Source: Ziziphus jujuba (taxonomy: Eukaryota > Streptophyta > Magnoliopsida > Rosales > Rhamnaceae). From it: 64,000 nt of DNA. Position numbers and translations under genes: made by a program. The notes under the pieces were generated by a model, which saw nothing but the letters and a program-made list of their open reading frames with translations, ran no database searches and was not told where the DNA came from. The stretch lies in the NCBI RefSeq assembly GCF_031755915.1, contig NC_083388.1, positions 7,625,001 to 7,689,000 on the forward strand. The letters are read 5' to 3'. Shown here piece by piece: positions 46,194 to 60,600 of the stretch; the first letter of the stretch is position 1; each line of letters begins with the position of its first letter.

Positions 46194-47425
46194 AAGACTA
46201 CTGATCCCACCACGAACTTAAATTTTAAATTCAAAATATCAAATATCTTATACTCTGAAAAAGCAACAAACCAGAAGACTTATTAGTCAGAGGAAGAACA
46301 ACAGAGATAATTGTCTAAACAGTGATACAATCGAAAAAGAATTCTCTAGCAAAAAATGCATATCCATAAAATAAAACAAAACAATATCCATGACTCCAAG
46401 ACCAAAATAATAACATATGGCAGCAATGGCGATAACAAGATTCTTCTGAAAGTAAAACACCTAAATAGTTTAACTTGTTTGGCATGGTCAAAATGTAAAA
46501 GATAAAACCTACCCTGCGGTCATGCTCCTCAGCAAAATACTCCCTGTTGACATCGCCCTTGGGAATAGCATCGTTAGAATTGGTGGACATAACAGTTTCT
46601 CGAACTTGTACTGGCAGTCCATATTCCAAATCCAAAAGGCAAACTTGACACAAATTTTGCAACTTACAGCAAGTCTGGCAAATAACTGTTTCTTTATATT
46701 TTGCATCATGACCAGGATTCCATCTGAAAACCGTGAAGGGCCGAGTACAAATATTGCACCCCTTTTCATACTCTGCTTTTAGCTGCATTCACATATACAT
46801 AATAACAGTACCATTACAAAAAAAAGAACAATCGAAATGACGCTTCTGGTAAAAACTGAAAATGAGTAAATTAAAGCTATTCCTAAAACAAAAATTTGCA
46901 TAGCATGTAATTATAAGCATTTGAAAAATTGAATGAATAATGCGAACTGGTACATAAAATGTAAAGGAAAATGGAAATTGCATAGAATCCTATATAGAAA
47001 ACATTTAAAAGCTGTTAAAAAAAAAAAAATCTATATCCTACGAGATTCAGAGGCAACAAAGAAAAAAAAGATTACTGTGCGAATTCTGGGTAGTTGCCGA
47101 AGCAAGACACGCAGGATATGGGAAATTCGGAGCTTTCGCAACCATCTGCCTCAGGATTTCTAAGCAACCTGTGCGCCATGCCCGATTGTGCCCTAGCCCT
47201 AAAATCCATTCGCAATCTCCGGAGAGGCTTTGAGGGGATTATATTGCAGTAGGGCAGTACCAAATGACTGATTTCAGAATTCTAGTTTGAATTTGAATTT
47301 GCGCGTGACTAGGGTTTTATACCTTCAAAAACGGGTATGGGTAAAAGCGGGTCTAGTCGAACCGACTTCAAGCCTATTTCAACCGTTTTTGGCATAATTT
47401 GTTTTCGGAGTCGGTTCTTCTCTTT
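46194..47425 (-). pseudogene. Duplicate MAC5 pseudogene, 5' half (exons 1, 2 and promoter)
   Basis: Intron 2 sequence is homologous to the intact gene from about 10,364 onward. Exon 2 (46782-46513) is 270 bp, as in the intact copy, and open with all its Cys pairs. Exon 1 (47179-about 47,075) keeps MAHRLLR but has changed residues, has lost the splice donor, and runs to a stop. Upstream homology with the intact promoter continues to about 47,425. The gene is split by about 30 kb of viral and transposon DNA and has independent lesions in both halves. Confidence 0.9.
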
Positions 47426-47429
47426 CTTC

Positions 47430-48695
47430 GAAAAATAAATAAATAAATTTTCTTTAAAATTCATTCTTCTTCTTTTTATTTTTTTGAAACAAAAATTCCT
47501 TCTTCTTTTTTTTTCTTTTTTTTTTTGAGTTGTTTTTGCAATAAAAAATAATTTACAAGAATTGGATTTTTCCTGACCATGGTGTTACTTCCACACCGAA
47601 TATAATGGCGGTTTACCGTATTAGAAGATAAATATATTGAAAAGATAAAAAACAATTTGATAGGGGTATTGTAATAATTTAAATTTTATGGGACATTGTA
47701 AAGTTTCAAGAGTTTGTTTTCTAAAGGAAATTAAACTACCTAAAATGTTGGTAAACATGTGCCATTTACCAAAACCAAACAAGTATTTTTTTTTTTATAA
47801 ACAAAATAGTTAATTTGTTTTTAAATAAATTATAATTATTTTTTTGATAATAATAATTACCTCCAAACTTATCACTATTTTTTATCTTATGAAAATATTC
47901 CATAACTAAAATGAAAATTATAAAGTAAAATAATTAAAATGATAAATTTAACAATGCTAATTTGTGCGTATGTGTGTTATTTAACAAACTCAATGGCCAA
48001 TAGTATTGGTACTTAATTGCAATCTACATGATTTCCTTGATAATACTAAACTGGTAATACTTTTATAAAAATATCACATAAAAAAAAAACACTTTTATAA
48101 AAATAAAATAATTAAGATATTGTTTGGTGACCAAAAAAAAATTCACCTTGCTTATGTTTTTCTAATTAATCGTTTTTTGATTCATTTATTGTAAAAAAAT
48201 ATATATTGTTAAAAAATAAAATTAAAAACAGATTATATATATGTAAAAATGAAAATGAGAATGCTTTTTCAGTATCAAATGATAACATTAGACTACCAAC
48301 TAATTTTTGTTTAAGGGGAAAAAGATAAACCATGCCAGGTCGGTGCTTTTTTTTTTTTTTTAAATTGGTTCCAAACTAAAAATCATTAACTGAAAAAAAA
48401 AATCAAAAAAGAAAAGAAACAAGCAGACAGAATTATTCAAAAAATGCATTTGTATTTTTGGGTATAAAAAATCTGGACCCAATTATTTACCAAAAAAAAA
48501 AAAAAAGAGAATCTGGACCTAGTTCCCTTGCTGCCAATCACACTTCAAAGTTAAAAAGTTTCATACACTTGAAATTTTCATTGAAAACCCGCGGAAAAAG
48601 CAAAAATGCAATTCCGAGTATAAACCACACGCAAAGGCAAAACACCACCACCCCGACACCCCTTAAAATCCTGGAAGGCAGTGAAGTGAACTCGA
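47430..48695. other. Intergenic; includes SKI2 promoter
   Basis: AT-rich with poly-T/poly-A tracts. The last 150-200 bp before 48696 are probably the SKI2 5' UTR and core promoter, but no clear TATA box stands out. Confidence 0.5.
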
Positions 48696-51600
48696 ATGGA
48701 TCCAATCAAAGCAGCAAATGAACTATCTTTCCGGGTCGGATTCTCCGGCCACAGTGGACACCTCCGGTTAGAGCCTCTCTTCACTGTGGAAGGCTCTAAC
48801 CCCATCAACTCCCTTCCCGATTTTATTCTGGTTTGTCTTCCACTTTGCAATCTTTACTCGGATAGTTATTTATTTATTTATTTTTTTGAATTTCACAATC
48901 TTTCTTCTTCTTCTTCTTTTTTTATTTTTTATTTTTATTATTTTTTATGGTTCTTAGGGTTTAGCTAAACGGTGTTCTTTCAATTATTCTGATTATGTGT
49001 TTGTTTAATCTCTTAAATTTTGATTATTCGTGTAATTTAGTAGCAATTTTTTATCAATATGGTGTAAAAAACATGCACTTTCTGTTTCCTGGAACAGGTG
49101 CTTTGTTCTATCTGTTTTAAGTACACTTTCCAGGTGCATTTGAAAGCTGGGTTGAATTTTGTACGCTTAAAGAAGCTTCTAATGAATGTTGTTTTTTTCT
49201 GTTCCCTTTATTTTGCATTTTCTTAATCGTTTGAAGGTTTTCAATTTTTTGTTCCCAAATACAGAGAACCATTTCTTTTGCTACCGAGAAGTAGATTGGC
49301 CTTATTCTTTCCAATTAGTATTAATGCTTTTCCTATTTTGTATATCAGCCACCTGCATTTCCTAAGGAAACACCTGAATCAATAAAAGCATATTTGGAAG
49401 AGACATATCTCTTGCCGAGATTGGACACTGAAGAATTTTCACCGCAAAATGCTGGGAGGCAGTGGGATTTTGAATGGTTTGACAAGGCAAATGTGCCCTT
49501 AGAGCCATCATTGCCACGGTCCATCATAATTCCCACCTGGGAATTACCTTTTAGACGTCGCCAAACGCAAGGAAAATGGGAGCCCGGTTCTGTACAGGTA
49601 TAGAGCTCTTGAGTTTTCCATAGATGTCCTATAGCCATTAAATGAGAGTCAAAATCACAGTGGCTTCTATCATTTATTTATTATTGGTTACGATCATTTT
49701 AATAGATCACCAAAGAAAGATTTTGCTATTTTCACTATATCCTTTATCTTGCAATCATTATGTTATTGTTTCTGAAACTGGTCTAGAATTTACTTACTAT
49801 ATCTTTTTAGGTGGATGTCTCAGAATTAACAGCAGGAGCTCTAGAATCTGGTTCATTGCCGCGTATGACTAGCACTGCGAAGGACTTTGTAAGAGGAAGC
49901 CTCAATAAACGCCCTTTTCGTCCAGGAGGTTTAGATGATTCTCAATCCTCAGAAAGAATCCTTCCTGAAGGTGCTTCTAATGGAGAATGGGTCCAAGAGC
50001 TACTGAATGGTGGCGCTGCCCAAGCAGTTCCTCCAAGCTTTAAGCAAGGATTGGACCTTGGTGATCTCAAGGTTAATTTACATGTCATTCAGATTGAAAA
50101 ACAGAATAATAATACTGTCTATTTTCTAAAGTGCTTATATATATATATATATATATATATGTTTGTTGGAATATTAATATTATTGACAGAATTTATGTTT
50201 ACACTACCTGTTTGAAGGCATATCCATATGCTTGGAATGTTTACAAGGAGCAAAGTTCACTCAAGTGCACATCATATGAAAAGATGGTTAGTAACTCTTT
50301 TTATTCTTTTGGCCATGGGTCAGTTGTTGGTGCCTTTTTTTATTTTTTTATTTTTTATTTTTATTTTTATGGACTGCAACCTAAACTTTTTTCGTCTTTA
50401 TGTTTGCTCCATTCTGTATTCACATATTAAGTGTGGATTTCCTTACATGTGACTTGGTAAACATATGCTTATATTGGCCTTTATGTGATAGTTTTTTCAG
50501 ATAATAGTTGTATCTTAGTTTGATAACTATTTATTGCTAGTGTTTGCAGAATGAGTTGTCCGTACAGTTTGATGATTTATTCAAGAAGGCTTGGGAAGAG
50601 GATGTCACTGAATTTGAGGGGGATGGTATGTATTATCTGTCGTTCTGGTTATATATTGAAGACTACTTTGTTTTATAATATGTATTATTTCATGGAGAAG
50701 ATGTATAAATGATCTCTTTCTGCTTGAAATGGTGATATCAGGACAGATTTAGGCTAAGATGAGAATATTATTATTTAAGAATGGACTCGGGCTTGGTTTC
50801 CTTTCGATGCTCAACTAGGTTTTTTGAGGTTGCCTGCTCATTATGATTTGATGTGCAACTCAAAGGGGAAGTTAAAAACTAGATTTACAGGAATGTGGCA
50901 GTTTTGAGATGCTAAATTTCCACTACATTTCAGTTTCAGTGGCTGTAGGGTTTAAGAATCGAAGCTTCTAGAGAAAGCTTAGTAGTGATGAGTTTCAATG
51001 GTTTACCTTTGAAAATGCTTCTAAGAATTAACTAAATGTGGTTAACTGTTGGGATAGGCAAAAGTGTAGCTGGGGAAGAAGTCAAAATTTAACAATACAT
51101 TGTGATATATTGAAAAATTACATGTCACTTGATCAAAATATGAGACTGATAAAGTGTAGATTATTGAACCGTATGTGATATCTTAGTAATTTATGATTAG
51201 TGAAACAATTGACTTTGGGCATATGCATGCATACAATTTGCTTTTTTGTAAAAGTAGAAGTGACTTCCAATTTAATTGTCATTTTTCAGTCTTGAAGTAG
51301 AAAGAATACTCACTTTATATATATATATGAAATTGTGTTGTAACTATTAATTTTTCCCTCAAGGGCATGCATATGAGAGGAAAATGAACTCTATTTACTA
51401 TAAGTTGTTTGACTTTTTTTTTGTTGAATATGATATTGAGAACTGCTCTGAAAGGATTGAAATGAACATGAATACTGCAGGTGTATTATGCTAATTAATT
51501 GTCTTTCTTCTTTTAAATTTGTTCAGTCACCATGTGAGAGGTCATGGATATGACTATTTCCTTGGTCCCAATTATTCTTATCTGCTTTTCACTCTTTTGA

Positions 51601-54600
51601 ACGTTTATTTTGAAGTTAGGCACCTCGGATAGGAATGGCAAAATAAAGTTTTCATTTGACTCTATCAAATTTTTCCATTGCTAGATAGCCTTGTAACATT
51701 GCATATTTATACCAATCTAGCATACAAATTGTAGCTCATTATCAGGTGGTTTCACTAGCATGTATTCTTTTAAGTTTACTTCAGTGCTATTTTATTTTTC
51801 TGCATTTCTTTTGTTTTATTTTAGCTAATATAGTGTTGTATGTAAAGTTCATTTTTCTGCTTTTCTTCTGTTTTATTTTAGCTAATATAGTGTTGTATGT
51901 AAAGTTCATTTGTCAGAAAATGAATCTGTTAACTCAGAAGCTGAAGCAGAAAAGGTAGTTGTGCCCAGCAATGCTGCTGACACTGAATTGTCTGCATTGG
52001 ATGAGATTTTATCAGTTCCAGCCGAAGGATCGATGTCAGCATTGGATGAAATTGTGGATGGTGGTGGACAGCACAAGAAGGAGGTAATTAGTTGCAAGTA
52101 GCAGGTTATAGAAAGTTTTTTAGGGTGAACATCCATATCACATGCTCAACAAGCCTGACCATTTTAATGCCTTATACTTTTGATTATCTTATTATTCCAT
52201 TCACAGGCCTGGGCTGTTCGTGGAGGTAACGAAGGGATCGCTGAGCGCTTTTATGAACTTGTTCCTGACATGGCACTTGATTTTCCTTTTGAATTGGATA
52301 AATTCCAGAAGGAGGTATTCATTAATGAAAATTCTCTTCTATTATATTCTCAACGGGTTGATTGATAAAATTGAATAAATTGACATATGGATTTTCTCGT
52401 TTAATAAATTGAGCATGGAGTTTTTGAATCCATGTTTTTGGCTCATATATATTAGGTCTTCTGTGACCATAATAATCAATAACGTATGTTTTAGTTTGAT
52501 GACTGGTAAATTCTGTTGTTTAGTTGAAATTTGAGTATGCTTGAGAAGGTTTAAACGTGAAGTGTTATTTAGATTGTTAGTTAATGGTAATAATTTATAC
52601 GATATGCTCCTGGGCGCTGTATTTAGGCTGTTCTTTTATTACCAAATAATTACAGGCCATATATTATCTTGAAAAAGGGGACTCTGTTTTTGTTGCTGCT
52701 CATACATCAGCTGGAAAGACAGTTGTTGCAGAATATGCGTTTGCTTTGGCATCCAAGGTATGACAGGAATCACTTAGTTGTTGCCTATCCTTTTTGGCAT
52801 TTTTACTCATTTTGGTTGTTCTTTATACATATTATGGGAAATTTTTTTTTTTTTTTTTTTTTTTCTGATATCCTGAATATGTCGATCTCATCCCTCAGGT
52901 TTTATAATATTTACAACTTGCTGTTCTTTAGCAACGCATAGTTTATGGATTTTTAACTTTGCTGTTAAAATTGTGCAGCATTGCACAAGAGCTGTGTATA
53001 CTGCTCCAATTAAAACCATCAGCAATCAGAAATATAGGGATTTCTGTGGGAAATTTGATGTTGGACTTCTCACTGGAGACATTAGCTTGAGGCCCGAGGC
53101 TTCTTGCCTCATTATGACAACTGAAATATTAAGGTCAATGCTCTACCGGGGTGCTGACATTATACGTGATATTGAATGGGTAAAGGGGCTTTTTCTGTCT
53201 GATGTTCATTTCAACAGTAATTTCCCCACTCCTTTTTGGAAATAAATTATTTCATAGTTAAAAATTTTACACTATTTTATGATAAATTGTTGAAGGGTTC
53301 TGTGACTTTTGCTGCATATGGGGAGATAGGTTATCTTCGATGAGGTGCACTATGTCAATGATGTTGAAAGAGGTGTTGTTTGGGAAGAAGTTATTATCAT
53401 GCTTCCAAGACATATCAATATTGTCCTCCTTTCAGCAACGGTAATTGCTTCTGTTAAATGCACTAAAGTTATGTGGCATTTGCTGTTTTTAATGGTGACA
53501 ATAAGTTCTATGCGATGCTCAATTTTGTAACATTAGTGTATATGTGCATTTACCAGTCATTAGTCGTTTATATTATATCAGCAAGCATTTAAATTTGCAG
53601 GTTATTTTTATTTTATGGGAGGGAGTAGGGCTGGAATTACCTCTCAATGTTACCTTGGGAACAAGTGAAATAGCTTTTTAACCTTGCTGTGGTCTATATC
53701 AATGTTTGTAAATGCGTCATCACGTATCAGAAAGGACAATAATTAATTTATCTTTCCAAATGTAATATAATTTCTTATTGTGTAATTTTTTTGGCTAATA
53801 ACTCTACACTTGTATAATGAGACTCATGTGTTGTATATGTGTGCAATTTTGCCATGCCCCCTTTGTCTTTGCAGTGGCTTATGCATTGATTGAAAAAAAT
53901 AAAAATAAAAAAAAATTATCTACTGTAGGTACCTAACACAGTTGAGTTTGCTGACTGGATTGGGCGGACAAAGCAAAAGCAAATCCGTGTTACAGGGTAA
54001 GCAGTGAATCTGTGTTATGCTGGATTCAATTTAATTTCTTCCTGTTCCTTCTCATAAAAATATTGCTGGAAAGGTGGTCGTTTAATATCATTTACATTAT
54101 TTGTATTGGTACTTTCCTTTTGTTTTCAGGACCACCAAAAGACCAGTCCCATTGGAGCACTGTCTGTTTTACTCTGGAGAGCTTTATAAAATATGTGAAA
54201 ATGAAATTTTTATGCCTCAAGGATTCAAAGCTGCAAAAGATGTATTCAAGAAAAAGAATATGACTGCTCGTAATACTGGATCACATGCCGCGCATACAGC
54301 AGGGAATGGTGGAGCTCGATCTCATAAACGTGATAATTCTACTTGGGGAAAGCAGAATAAGCATTTTGGTTCCCATAGTTCAGGGAACTTTTCTGGAGGT
54401 GGTGCTGGTTATCAAAACAATGGCAATAACCTTAACAATTGGGGTTTAAGGCGATCAGATGCTTCGTTGTGGTTGTTACTCGTCAACAAGCTCTCAAAGA
54501 AGTCTTTATTACCTGTATGTTTAAATATAATTCCTGGATTATATCTTTGCTTCTTGGAATGCATATGGTTTCCCCTGCATATGAATTGTGTTGATGCCAC

Positions 54601-57600
54601 TAAACGCCTTTAGTATTTCATCTCTTTTTATGGTTTTAATTACATGCACATGCATACAAAGACACACTAAAACTGTTTACTTTTTGATTGAAAACTTCAG
54701 AAAATGGAGAATAATATGGGAGCATTTTCTTGTTTTGTTTTGAACTGAACATATTTTTCTTGACTTGTATTGCTAGGTTGTTATATTTTGTTTCTCAAAG
54801 AATCGCTGTGATAAATCAGCTGATAGTATGGCTGGTACTGACCTTACTAGTAGTTCTGAGAAAAGTGAGATACGTGTTTTCTGTGACAAAGCATTTTCAC
54901 GGTTGAAGGGATCTGACAGAATTTTACCTCAGGTTTGATGTACTGATAAGGTTTTTCATTAGTATAAACCTTTGTCTCAGATGTTACAACAGAGTTGTTG
55001 CACAGGTTGTGAGAGTCCAAAATCTGCTCCTTAGAGGGATTGCCGTGCATCATGCTGGGCTGCTCCCAATTGTCAAGGAAGTTGTTGAAATGCTCTTTTG
55101 TCGTGGTGTGATCAAGGTAAATCTCTTGTTACTTCTCAACTATTCCAGAATTGTATAATTTCTTAATTGGTTTTTCAAAATAATGCTGATTGCAGTAGTA
55201 CTGATCTTAAGCATTAGCAAATAAGCTGTGGTTGTATTAAAACATTCAGTTTTTTTAGTTTGGTATAGATAATTGGACTCACTTCCTTAGCAGCTTAATC
55301 TTTTGGGACTAATAGTAACTTAACATAGTATGAAGCTATTTTGTCTTACATTAGAATCATTCTAATCCTCGTCTCTAGTAAATAACTATTCTACATGTAT
55401 GAGGTTCAATTTTTGTTTTAATACATGTGACAAGGAGTTTCAGTGTTCAAACTATCAAGTATGTCTGCTTGATTTACATAGTTGGACTCATATCTTAATA
55501 GCTCAACCTTTTGGGAAAAATAATGGGTTACACATGGTATACAGTTATGTGGTCTTAGATTAGAATCATGCTAGCCTTCATATCTACTAAATAATTGTGC
55601 TACATATGTAAGGTCCAATTTAAGTGTTAAAACTATCATTGGCTTGACATTACATGGTTGGATTCACTATTTTAAAATTTTGGAAAAGTGGTAACTTGTC
55701 ATATCAGAATAACAATTTAGATTTGATGTTAATCTTATCTTTCATATATATATGTACACGGAAATTCTATGGTGAGGACGGTCCGCATGATGACCGCAGT
55801 ATTAGTAACGGTTTTTCATAGTATTAACGACGGTTTCATAGAAAATCGTCACTAATACTATAAAAAACCGTCACCAATACTGTGGTCCGCATGAGGACCG
55901 TCCGCACCATAGACGGACTGTATATGTATATATATTATTATAAACAGAGGTTTTTTGGTTTTTTTGAAGTTAGAACATGGTAGCTCATCACTCTGTTCTT
56001 TTTGTAGGTTTTGTTTTCTACGGAGACATTTGCAATGGGGGTTAATGCCCCTGCAAGAACGGTGAGTCTTATTTGGAAATTTTGCAAAGATGAGCAGAAG
56101 AGTAGGAGTATGTTGATGTTTTAGATATGATAATATCTGTATACTTGATGTTGCTGGTACCTGTTTACAACTTATTTGTCTATAGTAGTTATGAATTAGC
56201 TTATAAACATAATTTTATCCTTTAACTCCTTGTTCAAGGTTTTCTAGATCGATTTTCCACCATGCACTTTTTATCTGGAATTGCATGAACAGAAACTAAA
56301 ATTTTTTGCTATTGCAAAGTTAGCATTGAGCATGTAGTAGTTGCCATGTAAGATTTTACAGTAAGTCCATAGGCGGTTTTGTTTCCTTGATGGTTCGACT
56401 CTGTGCATGTTCTAGGTTCCACTTAAGTTCACCCACAATGAGAGAGATAGAATTACAGTTCTGCTACAGGAAATCTTACATGGTTTACATAGGTTAATGT
56501 CCAAAATAACGAATTTTGATATTTCATAATTATATTAGATATGTATGTTCCTAGTCACTGGTTTGTTTATTTAAACATGTAGATGAAAGTAGATGGTTAT
56601 TGTATCCAGGCATCTTTTTACCTGTATGATAGCTAATCCAGTTGCAGATATGAAATTATTATTTTGAAATTTGATCTTCATTTATATAATTTTACAGGTT
56701 GTTTTCGATACATTAAGAAAATTTGATGGAAAGGAATATAGACAATTACTACCAGGAGAATACACCCAAATGGCAGGTCGTGCTGGCAGAAGAGGACTTG
56801 ATAAAATTGGTACAGTCATTGTAATGTGCCGTGATGAGATCCCAGAAGAGAGGGATTTGAAGCATATTATGGTTGGAAGTGCAACCAGGCTAGAATCTCA
56901 GTTTCGGTTGACCTATATTATGATTCTGCATCTCCTCCGTGTTGAAGAATTGAGGGTAAATAAACTATTGTTTTAATTCTTTCCTAGAGAGATGAAAATG
57001 GATGGGGTGGGGAATTTTTTATTTGAGGATTTACCCTGCCCAAATTTAAAGGAACGATGTAGAGCATACAGAAACCTCAACGTAGCTTAAGATATCCATA
57101 GAAAGATGTTTCATCCTTAACTTCTGATATGTTATGACAGTGTAAAGAAGTACATGGTTTGTGTATATGCTATGGTTCTGTTTTCTCTGCAAAGTTAATA
57201 AGGATCCCCTTTTAACTCGATGAATTTGCGATTTTTATTCTTTGATTGGCAATTTATTTTTTATTCAGGCTCATTACAAAGAGTTTACATGTTTATTGTG
57301 TTGCCCACAAAGTAAATTGTGGTCTTATTGGGTTGTCGCATTGAAGCAATTCGTATATTTTAGTGTCATTTTGTATTAGTGTTCTATCTAGCAATGCATA
57401 TTTTCAGTAAAATGGATATTGTTTTCATTTGTATTTGTAGTGTGTAAAAAAGATAAAGGTCACAATAATTTATAGGCCACTTATCAAAAAGGCACCTTGA
57501 GTAATAAATTTTTAGTATCATTTTGTCTTATTGGGTTGTCGCATTGAATCAACTCATATATTTTAGTGTAATTTTGCATAGTATTCTATCTAGCAACGCA

Positions 57601-60600
57601 TATTTCCAGTAAAATGGATATTGTTTTCATTTGTGTTTATGGAGTGTAAAAAATAATCTGTTCACAATAATCTATAGGCCACTTATCAAAAAGGCAGCTT
57701 GAGTTCTAAATTTTTTTTGGCACATTAAGCGAGCTTGTTAAGAAATGTTGTTTGTGACTATAACTGCAGGTGGAGGACATGCTGAAAAGGAGTTTTGCTG
57801 AATTCCATGCTCAAAAGAAACTACCAGAGCAACAACAACTTTTAATGCTAAAGCTTGCTCAGCCTACAAAAGCAATTGAGTATGTTGATCACAGAAACAT
57901 TTGCTTGCAAGTGTTTTTATATGATCTTGTCTGATATTGTGTACTTCTGGATGCTGTAATAATTCTGTCGAGAGAGTCAAATGCTTTGATATATTACATT
58001 ATTTCAATTCGGTGATATTTGGTGATTTTTGAATAATGGTAATTTTGGATCTTGGTTATATTTATTTATAACTTGTTAGGATAATTTCTATGCTGAGTTG
58101 ATATTGCAGGATATATTAGGAATAATGGATAAAAACAATAAATTTTTAGATCTTCGGGCTAGATCTGTGCTCTGTGCTCTAGATTTATGGATCCATTTAA
58201 TTGTTAAATGATACTTATGCTGTTCTATTGTTTTCTACATTTCTGTATTTAGTTCTTTCAAGGATATTTATATGCTACTCATTCAATTGGCTGCTTGCAT
58301 GTAGATGTATAAAAGGTGAACCAGCCATTGAGGAATATTATGAGATGTACTTAGAAGCTGAGAGGTGCAGCAATGAAATATTAGAAACAGTCATGCAGTC
58401 CTCTACTGCCCAACAGTTTCTGACTCCTGGAAGAGTAGTAGTTGTGAAGTCACAAACAGTGAGTAACCATAACATGGTTAATTTATCTGTCTTTATTATT
58501 ATACCATATTATCATTTTTATCTACCGCATTAAAAATTATAACTGAAATTGTTGATAGTGTTTTGAGATAGATAGGGTGAAACATAAAAAAGAAAAACTA
58601 AAATCAATGCCAGTGACCTCAGGTTTTCATACATGGCATTTAACCCTTCCTTTTGTCATGCTGAAGCTTTGACCATCAACATTAAGGCTGCTATCATTTA
58701 TAGAATTCATGATTCCAGGGGGTCAGCTGTGCTATCTTTTCAACTAGCAAACGCTCTATTCCTCTCTATCTGATTTCAAAACCAAAGTTTAATAAAGTGA
58801 TGGTATCTATGCTTTATATGGATGGTTGGTGTGGATGTTGTGGTTCCAGTCTTTGGCCATATCAAGCCTTAATTAAATTGAATATATTCTTCCATCTTTC
58901 AGATAGGGTTTAATTATTTCTGCTTTAGTTGTGGTGAAGTATCATGCACTAGAAATATTTAATAGGTATTTATCAATAGAAACCTTTTTAAGCTCTTCCA
59001 TCTTTTCATTTGGATTTTAATGGTTCTTTCAAGTTATGGGTGCTAAGACTATATATGCTTTTTTAACAGCAGTCTCAGGACCACTTGCTCGGAGTCGTTG
59101 TTAAACAACCTTCAGCTGTTATTAAACAATACATTGTCCTAGTGCTGAAACCTGAAATATCATCACCACAAATTCCCCTGGCTGGTGGCAGTTCTCAAGA
59201 TAGCAAAACTGCTGATTTTCCACATGGTTATATGTTGATGCCAAAATCAAAACGTGCTCTTGAAGAAGAGTATTGTTCTTCTGTCACCTCTCGCAAAGGA
59301 TCCGGTGTCGTGAAGATAAACCTACCACACCAGGGTTCTGCTGCTGGGGTGCATTATGAAGTTAGAGGTGTTGATAACAAAGAATTTTTATGCATATGCA
59401 ACTGCAAAATAAAGATCGATCAAGTTCGGCTTCTTGAAGATGGTGCCAGTGTTGCTTACTCTAAGACAGTTCAACAGCTGCTGGATACAAAACCTGATGG
59501 GAATAAGTACCCTCCAGCTGTACATCCATTAAAAGGCAAGCTATCTTATCCATGAAATTAATTTACAGGAGATCACATTTTGCATCTGTAAATCATGCAT
59601 CAAGTTACAATGTCCCCCTAAAGTATCAATTGGAGCAGTACCCAACCTAAACTCTGACACATTTGTAAATTTCTTTTTTATTTCTAAGTTAAACGTTATC
59701 ACTATGATAGCATTAATTCTGACTTTCTCTTTTTTTTTCCCTTCCCCCTCCCACCTCCCTTTCTGGATAAGAATGACATTAGTTGTTACATTTTATTATG
59801 CTGATAATGTTAGTTTTCTACTTTTCTGCACCCTATAAGAATTCTCTGTCTCCTTGTTATTCTTTCTTCTTTTAACAATCCTGTTCCCATTCCAAAGAAG
59901 ATTTTTTCTTTTTGATTGTTTTTGTTGTTACATGAATTGTACTCTTGAAGAAGCCTACCAGTGTAATAGCTTTCAAAGATTATTGCTTTAGGCAAGTTGA
60001 GCGTCAGGTTTTTCAATTCAACTTTTTGCCCCTTTTGACATACTTTTTATTATGGTCGTTTGATTACACCACACTGAGGGAATTTTAGAATTTTACTCTC
60101 TTTAAGCTGACCTGCTTAGTTTCAATTTTGTTTCAGATCTGAAGTTGAAAGACATGACTCTTGTGGAAAAATACAATAAGTGGACTAACCTGCTGCAAGA
60201 CATGGCAACAAACAAGTGTCATGGGTGTATCAAATTGGAGGAGCACATTAAGATAGCCAGAGAGATAAGGAGGCATAAAGAGGAAGTTAATTCTCTCAAG
60301 TTTGAAATGTCAGATGAAGCACTTCAACAAATGCCGGATTTCCAGGGCCGGGTATGTTTAAATGATGCTCATCTTCTTTGCTGTCTTTGCTTTGTAACAG
60401 TTGACATTCTGGTGGTATAAGTGTCAATGTACAGGTAAGGCATCCCTTTAATATAGCGAGTTGTTTATTTGCAGATTGATGTTTTGAAGGAAATTGGCTG
60501 TGTAGATGCGGATCTTGTTGTGCAAATAAAAGGCCGTGTTGCATGTGAGATGAATTCAGGAGAAGAGTTGATATGCACGGAGTGTCTATTTGAAAATCAA

